Below the pieces are notes generated by a model. It worked only from the letters and a program-made list of their open reading frames with translations. It ran no database searches and was not told where the DNA came from. From an uncultured Arcanobacterium sp. (GTDB taxonomy: Bacteria > Actinomycetota > Actinomycetes > Actinomycetales > Actinomycetaceae), in NCBI GenBank assembly GCA_958428545.1, contig CAUAGM010000001.1:310001-374000 (forward strand): a stretch of DNA of 64,000 nucleotides, given 5' to 3'. Positions 35,430 through 44,302 of this stretch are shown piece after piece (the first letter of the stretch is position 1; each line of letters begins with the position of its first letter). Made by a program: the position numbers and the translations under genes.

Positions 35430-36125
35430 TCAATAGCTCTTATAATATCCGAGTTTGCTGCAGCGAATACGGGAATCTAGCGAATTTTCCCATGTGTAGC
35501 TCGGATCAGGCGTCATCCAATTTTCTCCGTAATAGAGGCTCATAAAATCTTGTGCATTAGTGGGAATAGGGGCGCTTACGCCTGCCAAGTCTACGCTGCT
35601 TACGCCTGATAAGTGTGGTGCTCGGCTCAGGCTCACGCTATATTCAGTTTCGCACGTGTAAGAAACATCTGGAAAACGGTTAAAAAGATAGCAGCCGTAT
35701 CCTTCCTCTTTTTCCTCTAGCACGAATATATCGAAATTCACGCCATCAAGCTCCCAGCTGCTTTCTACGGGAACTCCATTCACCTCATAATCGTGATGAT
35801 GCCTATATCCGCCAGCGGCGAGTGCTGCATTGACGTCGTGTAGTGTGGCTCCTGGCTTGGGGCAAAGATAAAAATCCATATCCGTATCGTGCCCGATAAA
35901 CTGATGGTTGCGCAGAGCACCAAGGCATGTGCCGTAGGCGAGATACCATTCGGCGTCTATGCTGTGCATAAGCGATTTTATCTGTGAGAGCACCTCAGCT
36001 CCGCTGTTTTTTAAGGCGGCATTGGCGCAGCGTTCTTCGCGGGCAAATTTAATATCGTAGAGGCGCTGATATAAAGATTTCGTCACTGCGCACGTGCGAA
36101 GCCAGCGTTTTATCTGCGTTATCAT
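35430..36125 (-). CDS. second LicD-like phosphotransferase, divergent active site
   Basis: The ATG at 36125 has GAAAGG a few bases upstream and gives 231 residues beginning MITQIKRWL. The LicD-fold core is EWYLAYGTCLGALRNHQFIGHDTDMDFYLCP; the metal motif is GHDTDMD rather than the PWDDDVD of the LicD at 26101. Further family features are the DGVNFDIFVL strand and the YYGENWMTP segment that in LicD relatives precedes the C-terminus. The altered motif keeps two aspartates in DxD spacing, so activity is plausible. The change recalls fukutin-type relatives rather than classical LicD. It is the first gene of the LicD-GT2-DUF1919 operon. Confidence 0.85.
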   Translation of the reverse strand: MITQIKRWLRTCAVTKSLYQRLYDIKFAREERCANAALKNSGAEVLSQIKSLMHSIDAEWYLAYGTCLGALRNHQFIGHDTDMDFYLCPKPGATLHDVNAALAAGGYRHHHDYEVNGVPVESSWELDGVNFDIFVLEEKEEGYGCYLFNRFPDVSYTCETEYSVSLSRAPHLSGVSSVDLAGVSAPIPTNAQDFMSLYYGENWMTPDPSYTWENSLDSRIRCSKLGYYKSY

Positions 36126-36291
36126 TGCCAACCTTTCGTCGCGTACAGACCTTTGCTGCGCGCGCATATCTATAGAAGCGAAATATACGCATACGCGCAT
36201 ATACACATATACACACTACAACGCGCACATCAATACGTTAATAAATGCGCACACTTAAACGTACCAGAAGATAAAGCTAAACGCTGGCAGT

Positions 36292-36834
36292 TTACACTCG
36301 GCTGTAGCTTTCTGGATCTACGTGCCAGCTGCCTTCTTCCTCGATGCATACGAACGAGTATGTGCTGTTGGCATCGTAAACGCGCACAGATCGCCCTCGC
36401 CCATCGTCCGTTTCGCCATTATCGGCAAAACGGAGATTCTTCACGTGCTGCGCCGGCTCTGGCGTAGAAGATCCGCCGTAGGTACTTTCACATGTTTCTC
36501 CTATCGCTTCGAGACGATTGATCGTGAAGGTGGCGATAGTTTTACACAAAGTTGATATATCGCCTGATGCGAAAGATTGAAGATAAAGTAATACAGCTCC
36601 CTCGGGCGTGCTCTGATCTGCAGTGACGTCGGCTGCTGCGCTGGCGGCAGAATCAGAGGGCTGAGGTGTTTCGTCTTTTTTATCGTCAGGAACTATATCT
36701 TCTCTTGTGCGTTTTTCTGCTTGTGACGAGCTTGAAGCGGAATTCTTGTGATGAGAAGAAACGTCTGGCTGAGCTGGGCTGCATGCGCTGAGCAGCATCA
36801 CAGCAGCTGCTACAATTGATAGATATTTTTTCAT
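36292..36834 (-). CDS. putative lipoprotein of unknown function
   Basis: A 180-residue protein with a clear lipoprotein signal: MKKYLSIVAAAVMLLSAC with the lipid-modified Cys18. A Ser/Lys/Glu/Asp-rich linker extends to about residue 75. A small alpha-beta domain with STPEGAVLLYLQSFASGDI and a C-terminal GSWHVDPESY resembles the NTF2-like folds of DUF4878-type lipoproteins; that is an impression, not a match. It is followed by the LicD-like operon and preceded by the secreted peptidoglycan-binding protein gene on the same strand. Confidence 0.72.
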   Translation of the reverse strand: MKKYLSIVAAAVMLLSACSPAQPDVSSHHKNSASSSSQAEKRTREDIVPDDKKDETPQPSDSAASAAADVTADQSTPEGAVLLYLQSFASGDISTLCKTIATFTINRLEAIGETCESTYGGSSTPEPAQHVKNLRFADNGETDDGRGRSVRVYDANSTYSFVCIEEEGSWHVDPESYSRV

Positions 36835-36957
36835 GCTGCTTCATCTCCTTATCTTTGCGTATATTTCCGATTCTCGCCTCAATGCTGGTCGAAAAGAAAT
36901 CGTACAGGATTGTGTATACGCAATGCACGGGCTATCTATACAGATTATCTACATAAA

Positions 36958-39084
36958 TTACCTATATAGAAGAGGTATTCCGTATGCTTGCAATGCGGCT
37001 GCCGTTGCTTCATCAAATACGCCAGTGGCAGGCGCTCCGATTATATTTTGCACCTCGATCATGCCAGCTTTTGTGCCTACGCCATAGCCGCCATCAGGAG
37101 TATACGGAGTTTGCACAGGGAAGTAGTATTTTAATATCTTCTGCAATGCAAGTACGTTTGAGTTCCACTGCCATTGCCCGAGCGGAGTGTTCAATGGGTG
37201 CGCTAGCTCTTGCGGAGGATGAGATACGCTGAGAGGAATGCCAAGCTGTTGGAATTTTTCTGCCGTATCTGCATCTACAATTCCTGTTGCACGGATACCG
37301 AAATATCTCTGAGCTGCTTTCACGCCTTCTTCAGTCCCGTTGCCAAAGCAGCCGTCGGGCTGATGAGGGAAATTTTGTGGGAAATGTTTGCGCAGTCCTT
37401 GCTGAAGAGTCAGCACGGAAGGGGAATACCAGACGCCTTTAGTCAGCAACGTTTGAGATGAGGCGTGAGATATCATATCTGCTTCAACTCCCACGCTGCG
37501 CAAAAGCTGCAGCGTTTTTTGCCCCACACCGCCGTCAGGATATATTCCGTTCGCGCGTTGTATAGCTTTCACGGCTTCTTCCGTCTTGGGGCCGAATCCT
37601 CCGTCTGGCTCAAATTGTGCGTACTGAGGGAAGTATTTGACGAGCGCGCGCTGCACCTGTAAGACGTCTAAGCTCCATTCGTAATTCCATAGAATGTGAT
37701 TCAAATAGATTGGCTCTGGCTCAGGAATTTCTTTTATAGAAAGAGGGATTCCTGATTTTTGCAGCGCTTGCGCGGTGGCGGCGTCTACTATGCCTGTACG
37801 TGGGAGATTGTGTGAAGCTTGGAATTGACTCACAAATGAAGCGGTTTTTGCTCCATATGATGCATCCGGAGTGGCTGAGAACCACTGTGGGTAGAGACCT
37901 CTAGCCCCTATTTGCAGTGTGAGGACGGCGTCTCCGTAAGCTCCTTGAGCCATCGAGCTGTAGTAGGTATGCGGTGTGGCAACGTAAACGGGGAAGCCTT
38001 TGCGGATAAGAGCGTATGCGGTATCTTGATCGACTTCGCCAGTCACGGGAAGATCGTTTTCTTCCTGGAAGTTTTTCACGATGGCGATAGTGCGTGTGCC
38101 ATAGCCGCCATCGGGAGTGAACTCAGGGAAAGTAGGGACAGCCAGCAGCATTGCTTCCTGAAGCTTTTTCATTGTATCGTTCCAGCCCCAGGGTGCGAGT
38201 TTGCTGCTTGAATACAAGGGTTTAAGCGCTGCGATTTTTTCTTTAGTGACAATTCGAGCAGGTGTGCTGGTGCGCGGATCGCCAAACCAGTTTTTATAAA
38301 GAACGTAGAAATTTCGGTTTCCGTATGCACTGCACCAATCCCCAGTGCCTACTCCAGCTTGAAGAGCAGCAGCGTTTGGCTGATAGGGGGTGTAGTTGTA
38401 GAGGCCAGCAGTTGCAGCATTACGTATATAGACGTTGGATCCGCCGCACGAACTGGATGGATTATATCCTATCCACGCTGTCTTTCCTGCTTGATGATTG
38501 AAGGAATACGGATATTTTTTATAGATATTGAACTGCTTTGCTGCATGGTAAATCTGATTTCCAACGCCGTAGTATTGCGAATCGCAAGGTGCAGTATCTG
38601 GGCAGCCAAAGCCTAAAGCGGTGTGAAATGCTGAGCGCCCTGTGCGTGAGTTGTACCATGCTGGTGAGGTAACCAATGAGTTTTCTTTTTCTAGAGTGAC
38701 GAGAAGCGCTTTTGCTGAAATATTGCAGGATTTCGATACTCTATAGATCATTTCTGCAGCGCTTAGCCCGTTTCCGCCCTGCACTGTGCGTGGGCAGGAG
38801 CCTGCTGAAAACGTACCTAAGGTTCCACGATAATTTTTCAGGCAGCGATCCCCATAGCAGTACTTTCCTTTTTCATTGAGGAAGTCTTGTATCTGAGCAG
38901 TGCTCATATTTCCCTGAGTGTAGAAGTTTTCATCGGAAATGATATATCCAGCCTGCCAGTCGGAAACGGGAGCTGCATATGCGTGCGGAGTGGTTTGTAT
39001 AGACGCGATGCCAGAGCATAAGAGGAGCGCTGCCGCAGCAATCGTCAGCATACGGGAAAAAAGTCTGTTACTGCAGATAAACAT
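36958..39084 (-). CDS. secreted cell-wall protein with five peptidoglycan-binding repeats
   Basis: From the ATG at 39084 the product has 708 residues with a signal peptide (hydrophobic LTIAAAALLLCSGIASI, cleavage near HAYAA). The first 270 mature residues form a cysteine-containing domain (YCYGDRCLKNYRG, NSRTGRSAFHTALGFGCPDTAPCDSQYYGVGNQIY, WCSAYGNRNFYVLYKNWFG). It resembles domains called hemagglutinin-like in actinobacterial secreted proteins. Five peptidoglycan_binding_1-type repeats of about 65-75 residues follow, each with a PDGGYG/PDGGFG/PDASYG/PDGCFG core and ending near a GIP. Starts at 39144 and 39051 are possible alternatives. It may anchor to wall glycan; the catalytic role of the first domain is unproven. 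Confidence 0.83.
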   Translation of the reverse strand: MFICSNRLFSRMLTIAAAALLLCSGIASIQTTPHAYAAPVSDWQAGYIISDENFYTQGNMSTAQIQDFLNEKGKYCYGDRCLKNYRGTLGTFSAGSCPRTVQGGNGLSAAEMIYRVSKSCNISAKALLVTLEKENSLVTSPAWYNSRTGRSAFHTALGFGCPDTAPCDSQYYGVGNQIYHAAKQFNIYKKYPYSFNHQAGKTAWIGYNPSSSCGGSNVYIRNAATAGLYNYTPYQPNAAALQAGVGTGDWCSAYGNRNFYVLYKNWFGDPRTSTPARIVTKEKIAALKPLYSSSKLAPWGWNDTMKKLQEAMLLAVPTFPEFTPDGGYGTRTIAIVKNFQEENDLPVTGEVDQDTAYALIRKGFPVYVATPHTYYSSMAQGAYGDAVLTLQIGARGLYPQWFSATPDASYGAKTASFVSQFQASHNLPRTGIVDAATAQALQKSGIPLSIKEIPEPEPIYLNHILWNYEWSLDVLQVQRALVKYFPQYAQFEPDGGFGPKTEEAVKAIQRANGIYPDGGVGQKTLQLLRSVGVEADMISHASSQTLLTKGVWYSPSVLTLQQGLRKHFPQNFPHQPDGCFGNGTEEGVKAAQRYFGIRATGIVDADTAEKFQQLGIPLSVSHPPQELAHPLNTPLGQWQWNSNVLALQKILKYYFPVQTPYTPDGGYGVGTKAGMIEVQNIIGAPATGVFDEATAAALQAYGIPLLYR

Positions 39085-39251
39085 GATTCTATAGTTACAG
39101 ATGTGAATGTTGTTGTCTAGTTGTGCGTAAAAACAGCCTGCCAAGCTAGATAATTGCCCCTATGCGTTCGATATAATTACTTCGGTACAATTGCGAAAAG
39201 AAAATAAGCCCGTGGAATTGACATCCTAGAATGAAAGAAAGTTGAGTTTTC

Positions 39252-41084
39252 ATGCAAGCACTTATTTTGGCAGCTGGAATGGGATCTCGCCTAAAAGATC
39301 TCACCGCAAACAACACAAAATGTATGGTGAAAGTCAATGGAGTGACGCTTATTGAGCGTATGCTTCGTCAGCTCGATACTCAATCTTTGGCAAAAATAGT
39401 GATCGTCACTGGCTATGAAGGAAAAAAGCTCGTTGAATATATTGAGGGGCTGAGCATTTCCACTCCTGTGGAGTTTATTGATAACCCTATCTACGACAAA
39501 ACAAACAATATCTATTCCCTCTGGCTCGCAAAAGATCAGCTCCTCGAAGACGATACTCTCCTCTTGGAATCTGATCTCATTTTTGAAGATTCGGTTTTAG
39601 ACGTCCTTCTGAGCGATCCTCGTGAAACGCTCGCGCTTGTGGATAAATACGAATCGTGGATGGATGGCACTGTCGTCAAGCTCGATGGAGACGATAGCAT
39701 CTCGGCATTTGTGCCCGGCAAGAAATTTAAATACGAAGATATTGATTCCTACTACAAAACCGTCAATATCTATAAGTTCTCCCAAAAGTTTTCAGCCACT
39801 CACTATGTGCCGTTTCTAGATGCCTACACGCAGGCTTTGGGGCGCAATGAATACTACGAGCAGGTGCTCCGCGTAATTACCTTGCTCGACGACCCAGAGA
39901 TAAAAGCGAAACGTCTCGATGGGCAAAAATGGTACGAGATAGATGATATGCAAGATCTCGATATTGCTTCGTCTATCTTCCATCCCGATCCGCTTCAACG
40001 TAAAAAACTATTTGAATCGCGCTACGGAGGCTATTGGCGCTATCCCAAAATGCTCGATTACTGCTATCTCGTGAATCCTTATTTCCCTCCTCAGCGAATG
40101 AAAGATGAAATCAAAGCGAATTTTGATTCACTGCTTGCTGATTATCCCTCGGGTATGGGAGTTAATGCTTTACTTGCGGCAAAAAACTTTGGTGTGCAAC
40201 CGGAAAATATCGTGGTTGGCAACGGAGCTGCGGAGCTTATTAAATCGCTTATGGCAGAGCTTCCGATGCCTTACGGCGTGATTCGCCCAACTTTCGAGGA
40301 ATATCCAAACCGCCGTGATGATGCGCCTGTCGTATTCCAAGCAGATAATCCTGATTTTTCCTACACAGCCGATGATCTCATAGAGTTCTTTGGAAGCTCC
40401 GAGAGCGCTGAAACTGCTGACGGGCAGCGAATCAAATCTCTGATCGTCATCAATCCAGATAACCCCTCAGGCAACTTTATTCCTCAGGAAGATGCTCTGC
40501 GCTTAGCGGATTGGGCGGAAGATCAAGGGATCACGCTCGTGCTTGACGAAAGTTTTATCGATTTTGCGCAAGGCACCAGCAATTCACTTTTGCTGCAAGA
40601 AGTGCTCGATGCGCACCCTCATCTTTTCATTATGAAATCAATTTCTAAGAGTTACGGTGTGGCAGGGCTGCGTTTGGGCGTGCTGGCGAGTGCAGACGTG
40701 CAGGCAATAGCGCGCTTCAAAAAAGACGTATCGATCTGGAATATCAACTCTTTTGCAGAGTTTTATATGCAGATCGAAGAAAAATACAAGAAAGACTACG
40801 CGTGCGCTTTAGAAAAAATCAAAGCTGTGCGCGAGAAATTCATTTCTGATCTCAATGCTATTTCCTATCTTCGAGTGATTCCCTCGCAGGCAAACTTCGT
40901 GACGGCAGAAGTGCTTGCTCCGCATACCGCTCAAGAACTCACAATAGCCTGTCTGGAACGCGATCTTATTATCAAAGATCTTTCGGGGAAGACTGGTTTT
41001 GACGGCAAACAATATATTCGCCTGGCAGTTCGTTCAACCGAAGATAATGAACGGCTGCTCGCCGCTTTACGTGACGGGGAGTAG
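39252..41084 (+). CDS. nucleotidyltransferase-aminotransferase fusion (PntC-like cytidylyltransferase)
   Basis: A 610-residue two-domain protein. Residues 1 to about 235 form a sugar-nucleotidyltransferase-like domain with LILAAGMGSRLKDLT (nucleotide loop at 9-13), the TKCMVKVNG lysine and a DTLLLESDLIFED acidic site; this is the LicC/PntC type that makes CMP-activated choline or aminoalkylphosphonate. Residues about 250-605 are a class I/II aminotransferase with PLP lysine K466 (SISKSYGVAGLRLG), INPDNPSGN and LVLDESFIDFA. Such fusions are known as PntC with a 2-aminoethylphosphonate transaminase. No PepM or phosphonopyruvate decarboxylase gene is in the window, so the phosphonate assignment is inference. 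The opine-dehydrogenase-like gene starts 6 bp after its stop. Confidence 0.88.
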   Translation: MQALILAAGMGSRLKDLTANNTKCMVKVNGVTLIERMLRQLDTQSLAKIVIVTGYEGKKLVEYIEGLSISTPVEFIDNPIYDKTNNIYSLWLAKDQLLEDDTLLLESDLIFEDSVLDVLLSDPRETLALVDKYESWMDGTVVKLDGDDSISAFVPGKKFKYEDIDSYYKTVNIYKFSQKFSATHYVPFLDAYTQALGRNEYYEQVLRVITLLDDPEIKAKRLDGQKWYEIDDMQDLDIASSIFHPDPLQRKKLFESRYGGYWRYPKMLDYCYLVNPYFPPQRMKDEIKANFDSLLADYPSGMGVNALLAAKNFGVQPENIVVGNGAAELIKSLMAELPMPYGVIRPTFEEYPNRRDDAPVVFQADNPDFSYTADDLIEFFGSSESAETADGQRIKSLIVINPDNPSGNFIPQEDALRLADWAEDQGITLVLDESFIDFAQGTSNSLLLQEVLDAHPHLFIMKSISKSYGVAGLRLGVLASADVQAIARFKKDVSIWNINSFAEFYMQIEEKYKKDYACALEKIKAVREKFISDLNAISYLRVIPSQANFVTAEVLAPHTAQELTIACLERDLIIKDLSGKTGFDGKQYIRLAVRSTEDNERLLAALRDGE

Positions 41085-41090
41085 GCAATC

Positions 41091-42164
41091 GTGCGAATCG
41101 GTATCGTAGGTGGTGGACATACTGGAACAGTTTACGCCGCTTATCTAGCTCATCGGGGGCATGAAGTTACTGTTTTTACGCGCAGTCCAAAGCGTTGGAA
41201 TGAAGTAATTTCTCTTGAAGATAGAGTTGAGGGTGCTAATTACAGCGCACAGCTTACACGAATCACAGCAGATGAGCAGGAATTTGCGGCAGAAGTTGAT
41301 GCCATTTTTGTGACGTTACCTGTGTATGCTCTGAGAAGGTTTGCGCAAGCTTTTGCTCCTTATGCTTCTAAACGGCATACACTCTATCTATCTCCAGGAA
41401 ATTGTGCTCGTGAATACGAAGTGAAGCCATTACGTGATAAAGATGTAACGATACTCGGTTTACAGCGTGTTGTTTTTATATCGCGCGCTATCGAGTATGG
41501 GAAATCTGCTGTATTATCTGGAACTAAGCCTGAGCTTGTGTGTGGAGTATTGTGTGGTAATGCTGAAAAATCAGCAGATTTGGAAGAGCTTTTCTCTATT
41601 CCTGTTCGTGCCACCCCTGCATATTTACCTATTTCACTTGGTGCTTCTAATCCAATTTTGCATTCATCGCGTTTAAGGGCGATGGTAGGCGATAGCGATC
41701 CATATCGTGTATTCGCAGACAATCTTGCGTTCTATGAAACATGGGATGATGTGTCTTCTCAACTATTCTTTGCGATGGATGCGGAGCGTGTTGAAGTGGC
41801 ACGTGCATTTCCTGAAGTCGGAGGAAATGAAATAAACAGACTTACGGATTATTATGAGTCTGAAAATTTCACTCAGCTTACGCAAAAGATTTCTACTATT
41901 CCTGCTTTTATTGGTATAAAGTCGCCGATGAAAACAACAGCTCATGGGTTTCAACTAGATTATGCCTCACGATATTTTACTGAAGATATAGCGTTCGGGC
42001 TTGCACATATTGCCCAATTGGGCAAGATTGTGAATATACCGACTCCTGCTATCTCAGAAATGTTGGCATGGGGATATACACTCATGCCCAAAGATTCGCC
42101 GAAACTAGATTTAGCTGAATGCGGGTTTACTACGAAAGAAAGTATTCTAAATTTTTATAGGTGA
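41091..42164 (+). CDS. octopine/nopaline dehydrogenase family protein
   Basis: A 357-residue NAD(P)-dependent enzyme. The Rossmann motif RIGIVGGGHTGTVYAAYL opens the protein (VGGGHTG at 6-12). The catalytic-domain signature GASNPILHSSRL puts the family histidine at H191, within NPILH at 187-191, and the C-terminal helical domain is complete. Opine dehydrogenases reductively join an amino acid or amine to a 2-keto acid. Here the gene is 6 bp downstream of a nucleotidyltransferase-aminotransferase gene, so the amine may be that enzyme's product. By eye its sequence is richer in A and T than the flanking glf gene. No other catabolic gene is near, which argues against opine breakdown. Confidence 0.86.
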   Translation: MRIGIVGGGHTGTVYAAYLAHRGHEVTVFTRSPKRWNEVISLEDRVEGANYSAQLTRITADEQEFAAEVDAIFVTLPVYALRRFAQAFAPYASKRHTLYLSPGNCAREYEVKPLRDKDVTILGLQRVVFISRAIEYGKSAVLSGTKPELVCGVLCGNAEKSADLEELFSIPVRATPAYLPISLGASNPILHSSRLRAMVGDSDPYRVFADNLAFYETWDDVSSQLFFAMDAERVEVARAFPEVGGNEINRLTDYYESENFTQLTQKISTIPAFIGIKSPMKTTAHGFQLDYASRYFTEDIAFGLAHIAQLGKIVNIPTPAISEMLAWGYTLMPKDSPKLDLAECGFTTKESILNFYR

Positions 42165-42519
42165 TCTTGCTTTTTCGGCAATTGGCGTAGGTGTGCTGAG
42201 GAAGTAAAAATTTGCATATACAGGGGAAATTTGGGGTGTAATTTTCTCCGTATAACTCTGTATAAATAAAGCTTTGTATTCTCGTCACGTGCGGAAAATG
42301 CGCAAAATGGCTTCTCAAAGAATGTGGCGCGGTGTAAGTGTTGTTTCATGGGGGGGGTGCGTGAGAAAGTCTTCCGTATCTGTTGTGCTGCTCCTTTGTT
42401 TGAGCTGGCATAATGGGGGATAGAAAGAACGGTGACGAGTTGCTGCGCTGTACGCTCAGTAGGCTTATAGGCAGTTTGGCGCACACCAGCTTTCACAGTT
42501 TGTAGAAGGGAAAGAACGC
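42165..42519. other. intergenic region before glf, with a G8 tract
   Basis: No gene is supported. The region contains a run of eight G at 42350-42357 and a CATAAT (42409-42414) that could serve as a -10 element without a good -35. It ends with AGAAGGGAAAGAA just before the glf start codon. Confidence 0.5.
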
Positions 42520-43713
42520 ATGAATGCAGATCTTCTGGTGGTTGGCTCTGGTATTTTTGGGCTTACTGTGGCAGAGCAGATGGCTCGGCGCGGCGTGAAA
42601 GTGATCGTTATTGATCGCCGCCCTCATATCGGCGGCAACTGCTACACGTATGCTGATTCTGAGACGGGCATCGAGATCCACAAATACGGTGCCCATCTTT
42701 TTCATACCTCCAACGAGCGGGTTTGGGAGTATGTGAATCGTTTTACGAGCTTCACGAACTACGTGCACAAGGTCTATACGACTGTGGGTGGAGAAGTCTT
42801 TCCGATGCCCGTAAATTTAGGGACGATTAACCAGTTTTTCCGTGCTGCCTATACTCCCGATCAGGCTCGCGCGCTCCTTCAAGAGCAGGCGCAGGAGGTG
42901 CAAGGAGATCGGGCAAATGCCAGCTTCCAAACCAAGGGGATTTCTCTGGTGGGACGCCCTCTCTTTGAAGCATTCTTTCAAGATTATACGGCGAAGCAGT
43001 GGCAGACGGATCCGCAGGAGCTGCCATCGTCAATCATTTCGCGCCTGCCGGTTCGCTTTACGTACGATAACCGTTACTTCAACGACCGCTGGGAAGGGCT
43101 GCCCGTTGATGGGTACACTGCTTGGCTTGAACGCATGGCAGATCACCCGAATATCGAGGTTATTCTCGATACCGATTTTTTCGATTCCTCTCAGCCGCTG
43201 AGCCGCGATGCTGTGATCGGGCAGATTCCTGTGGTCTACACTGGCCCGATTGATCGCTTCTTTGATTATCGGGCGGGGGAGCTGGGCTGGCGCACGATCG
43301 ATCTCGAGCTAGAGACGCTAAATACGGGCGATTTCCAAGGCACAAGCGTGATGAATTACGGTGATCTAAATGTGCCGTTCACGCGCATTCACGAGTTCAA
43401 GCATTTTCATCCCGAGCGCAATTATTATCCGCAGGATCGCACGGTGATTGCGCGCGAATACTCACGTTTTGCTGAGCGTGAGGATGAGCCGTACTATCCT
43501 ATTGATCGCCCTGACGATCGAGCAAAACTTGAGGCATATCGCGCTCTTGCGGGCGAGGAAGCGCCGAACGTAATGTTTGGCGGGCGCTTGGGTATGTATA
43601 AATACTTCGATATGCACATGGCTATTGGCTCGGCTCTTTCGCACACGGATAATCTCATTGTGCCGTTCTTTGAGGGCAAAGCACAGCAGATTCCAAACTT
43701 TTTGCACGTCTGA
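42520..43713 (+). CDS. glf: UDP-galactopyranose mutase
   Basis: A 397-residue flavoenzyme that converts UDP-galactopyranose to UDP-galactofuranose, supplying the furanose donor for cell-surface glycans. The FAD-binding VGSGIFGLTVAEQMARRG is at residues 8-25. HIGGNCYTY, EIHKYGAHLFHT, FQDYTAKQW and the C-terminal GRLGMYKYFDMH region with the substrate-phosphate arginines are all present. GAAGGG precedes the ATG. It marks the likely right edge of the polysaccharide locus and implies that the glycan contains galactofuranose, unless the sugar serves another polymer; no galactofuranosyltransferase could be told apart from the other GT2 enzymes here. Confidence 0.96.
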   Translation: MNADLLVVGSGIFGLTVAEQMARRGVKVIVIDRRPHIGGNCYTYADSETGIEIHKYGAHLFHTSNERVWEYVNRFTSFTNYVHKVYTTVGGEVFPMPVNLGTINQFFRAAYTPDQARALLQEQAQEVQGDRANASFQTKGISLVGRPLFEAFFQDYTAKQWQTDPQELPSSIISRLPVRFTYDNRYFNDRWEGLPVDGYTAWLERMADHPNIEVILDTDFFDSSQPLSRDAVIGQIPVVYTGPIDRFFDYRAGELGWRTIDLELETLNTGDFQGTSVMNYGDLNVPFTRIHEFKHFHPERNYYPQDRTVIAREYSRFAEREDEPYYPIDRPDDRAKLEAYRALAGEEAPNVMFGGRLGMYKYFDMHMAIGSALSHTDNLIVPFFEGKAQQIPNFLHV

Positions 43714-44229
43714 TGCCTTGTATTGTCTGATACTTGGTATATCTAATACCTTGTGTGTGTATTGATGATCGGGATATATACGGTCTATGCGATTTTATAC
43801 AGCGTTCAGCGGTCTGCGCGCTGTAGCTCTGGAGCGCGCCTCATGTACATCTAATGTAGATGGGCGTGGAGTGCCTCGTGTACTTTATGGGAAAGCATGA
43901 AGATTTTCAGCCTTTTCGATAGGTTTATGTATGGGGCCCTCCTAGGTGTGTGGGGTGCGCTTAGGTATCGCTGGTTATATCCCTTTTATTCCTTTTCGCT
44001 TTGAGACCCTGGTATTTCTGCATTTCTTTGATTTTCCTACTTTTCCCCTCGTATTTATTTTCCTACCTACCCCCCCTGTATTTTTCTCTGGCATCGGGGG
44101 GAGGTATTTGCGTTCTCGGGGTTTTGGCTCCTTTTACCTTTCATCTCTGCCAGCATCGGTATGTTTCTTCGCCTGATAGCCTGAATGGGCCTGAGAATCT
44201 TATCACTTCTAGCGCCCCTATGTTACTTA

Positions 44230-44278
44230 TGTGAAAATTGTGAAAGTTGATGTAAAAGTTGCACATATGTGAAAGCTG
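44230..44278. repeat. four TGTGAAAGTTG-like direct repeats
   Basis: TGTGAAAATTG (44230-44240), TGTGAAAGTTG (44239-44249), TGTAAAAGTTG (44251-44261) and TGTGAAAGCTG (44268-44278) are variants of one 11-mer, spaced 9-17 bases apart. They lie 200-250 bp upstream of the GH25 muramidase gene and could be a repeated operator; the spacing near helical turns supports this only loosely. Confidence 0.6.
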
Positions 44279-44302
44279 TTATATCTTGTTCTAGTAGCGA
44301 TT

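Noticed and set aside
39172..39223. promoter made of TATAAT (39172-39177) or TTGACA (39218-39223) before the fusion gene
   Set aside because: Each hexamer is good alone, but neither has a partner at 16-18 bp spacing on the plus strand.
43946..44176. small membrane protein gene before the GH25 gene
   Set aside because: T-rich stretch giving Phe/Pro/Leu by composition alone, no ribosome-binding site, overlapping frames equally open.
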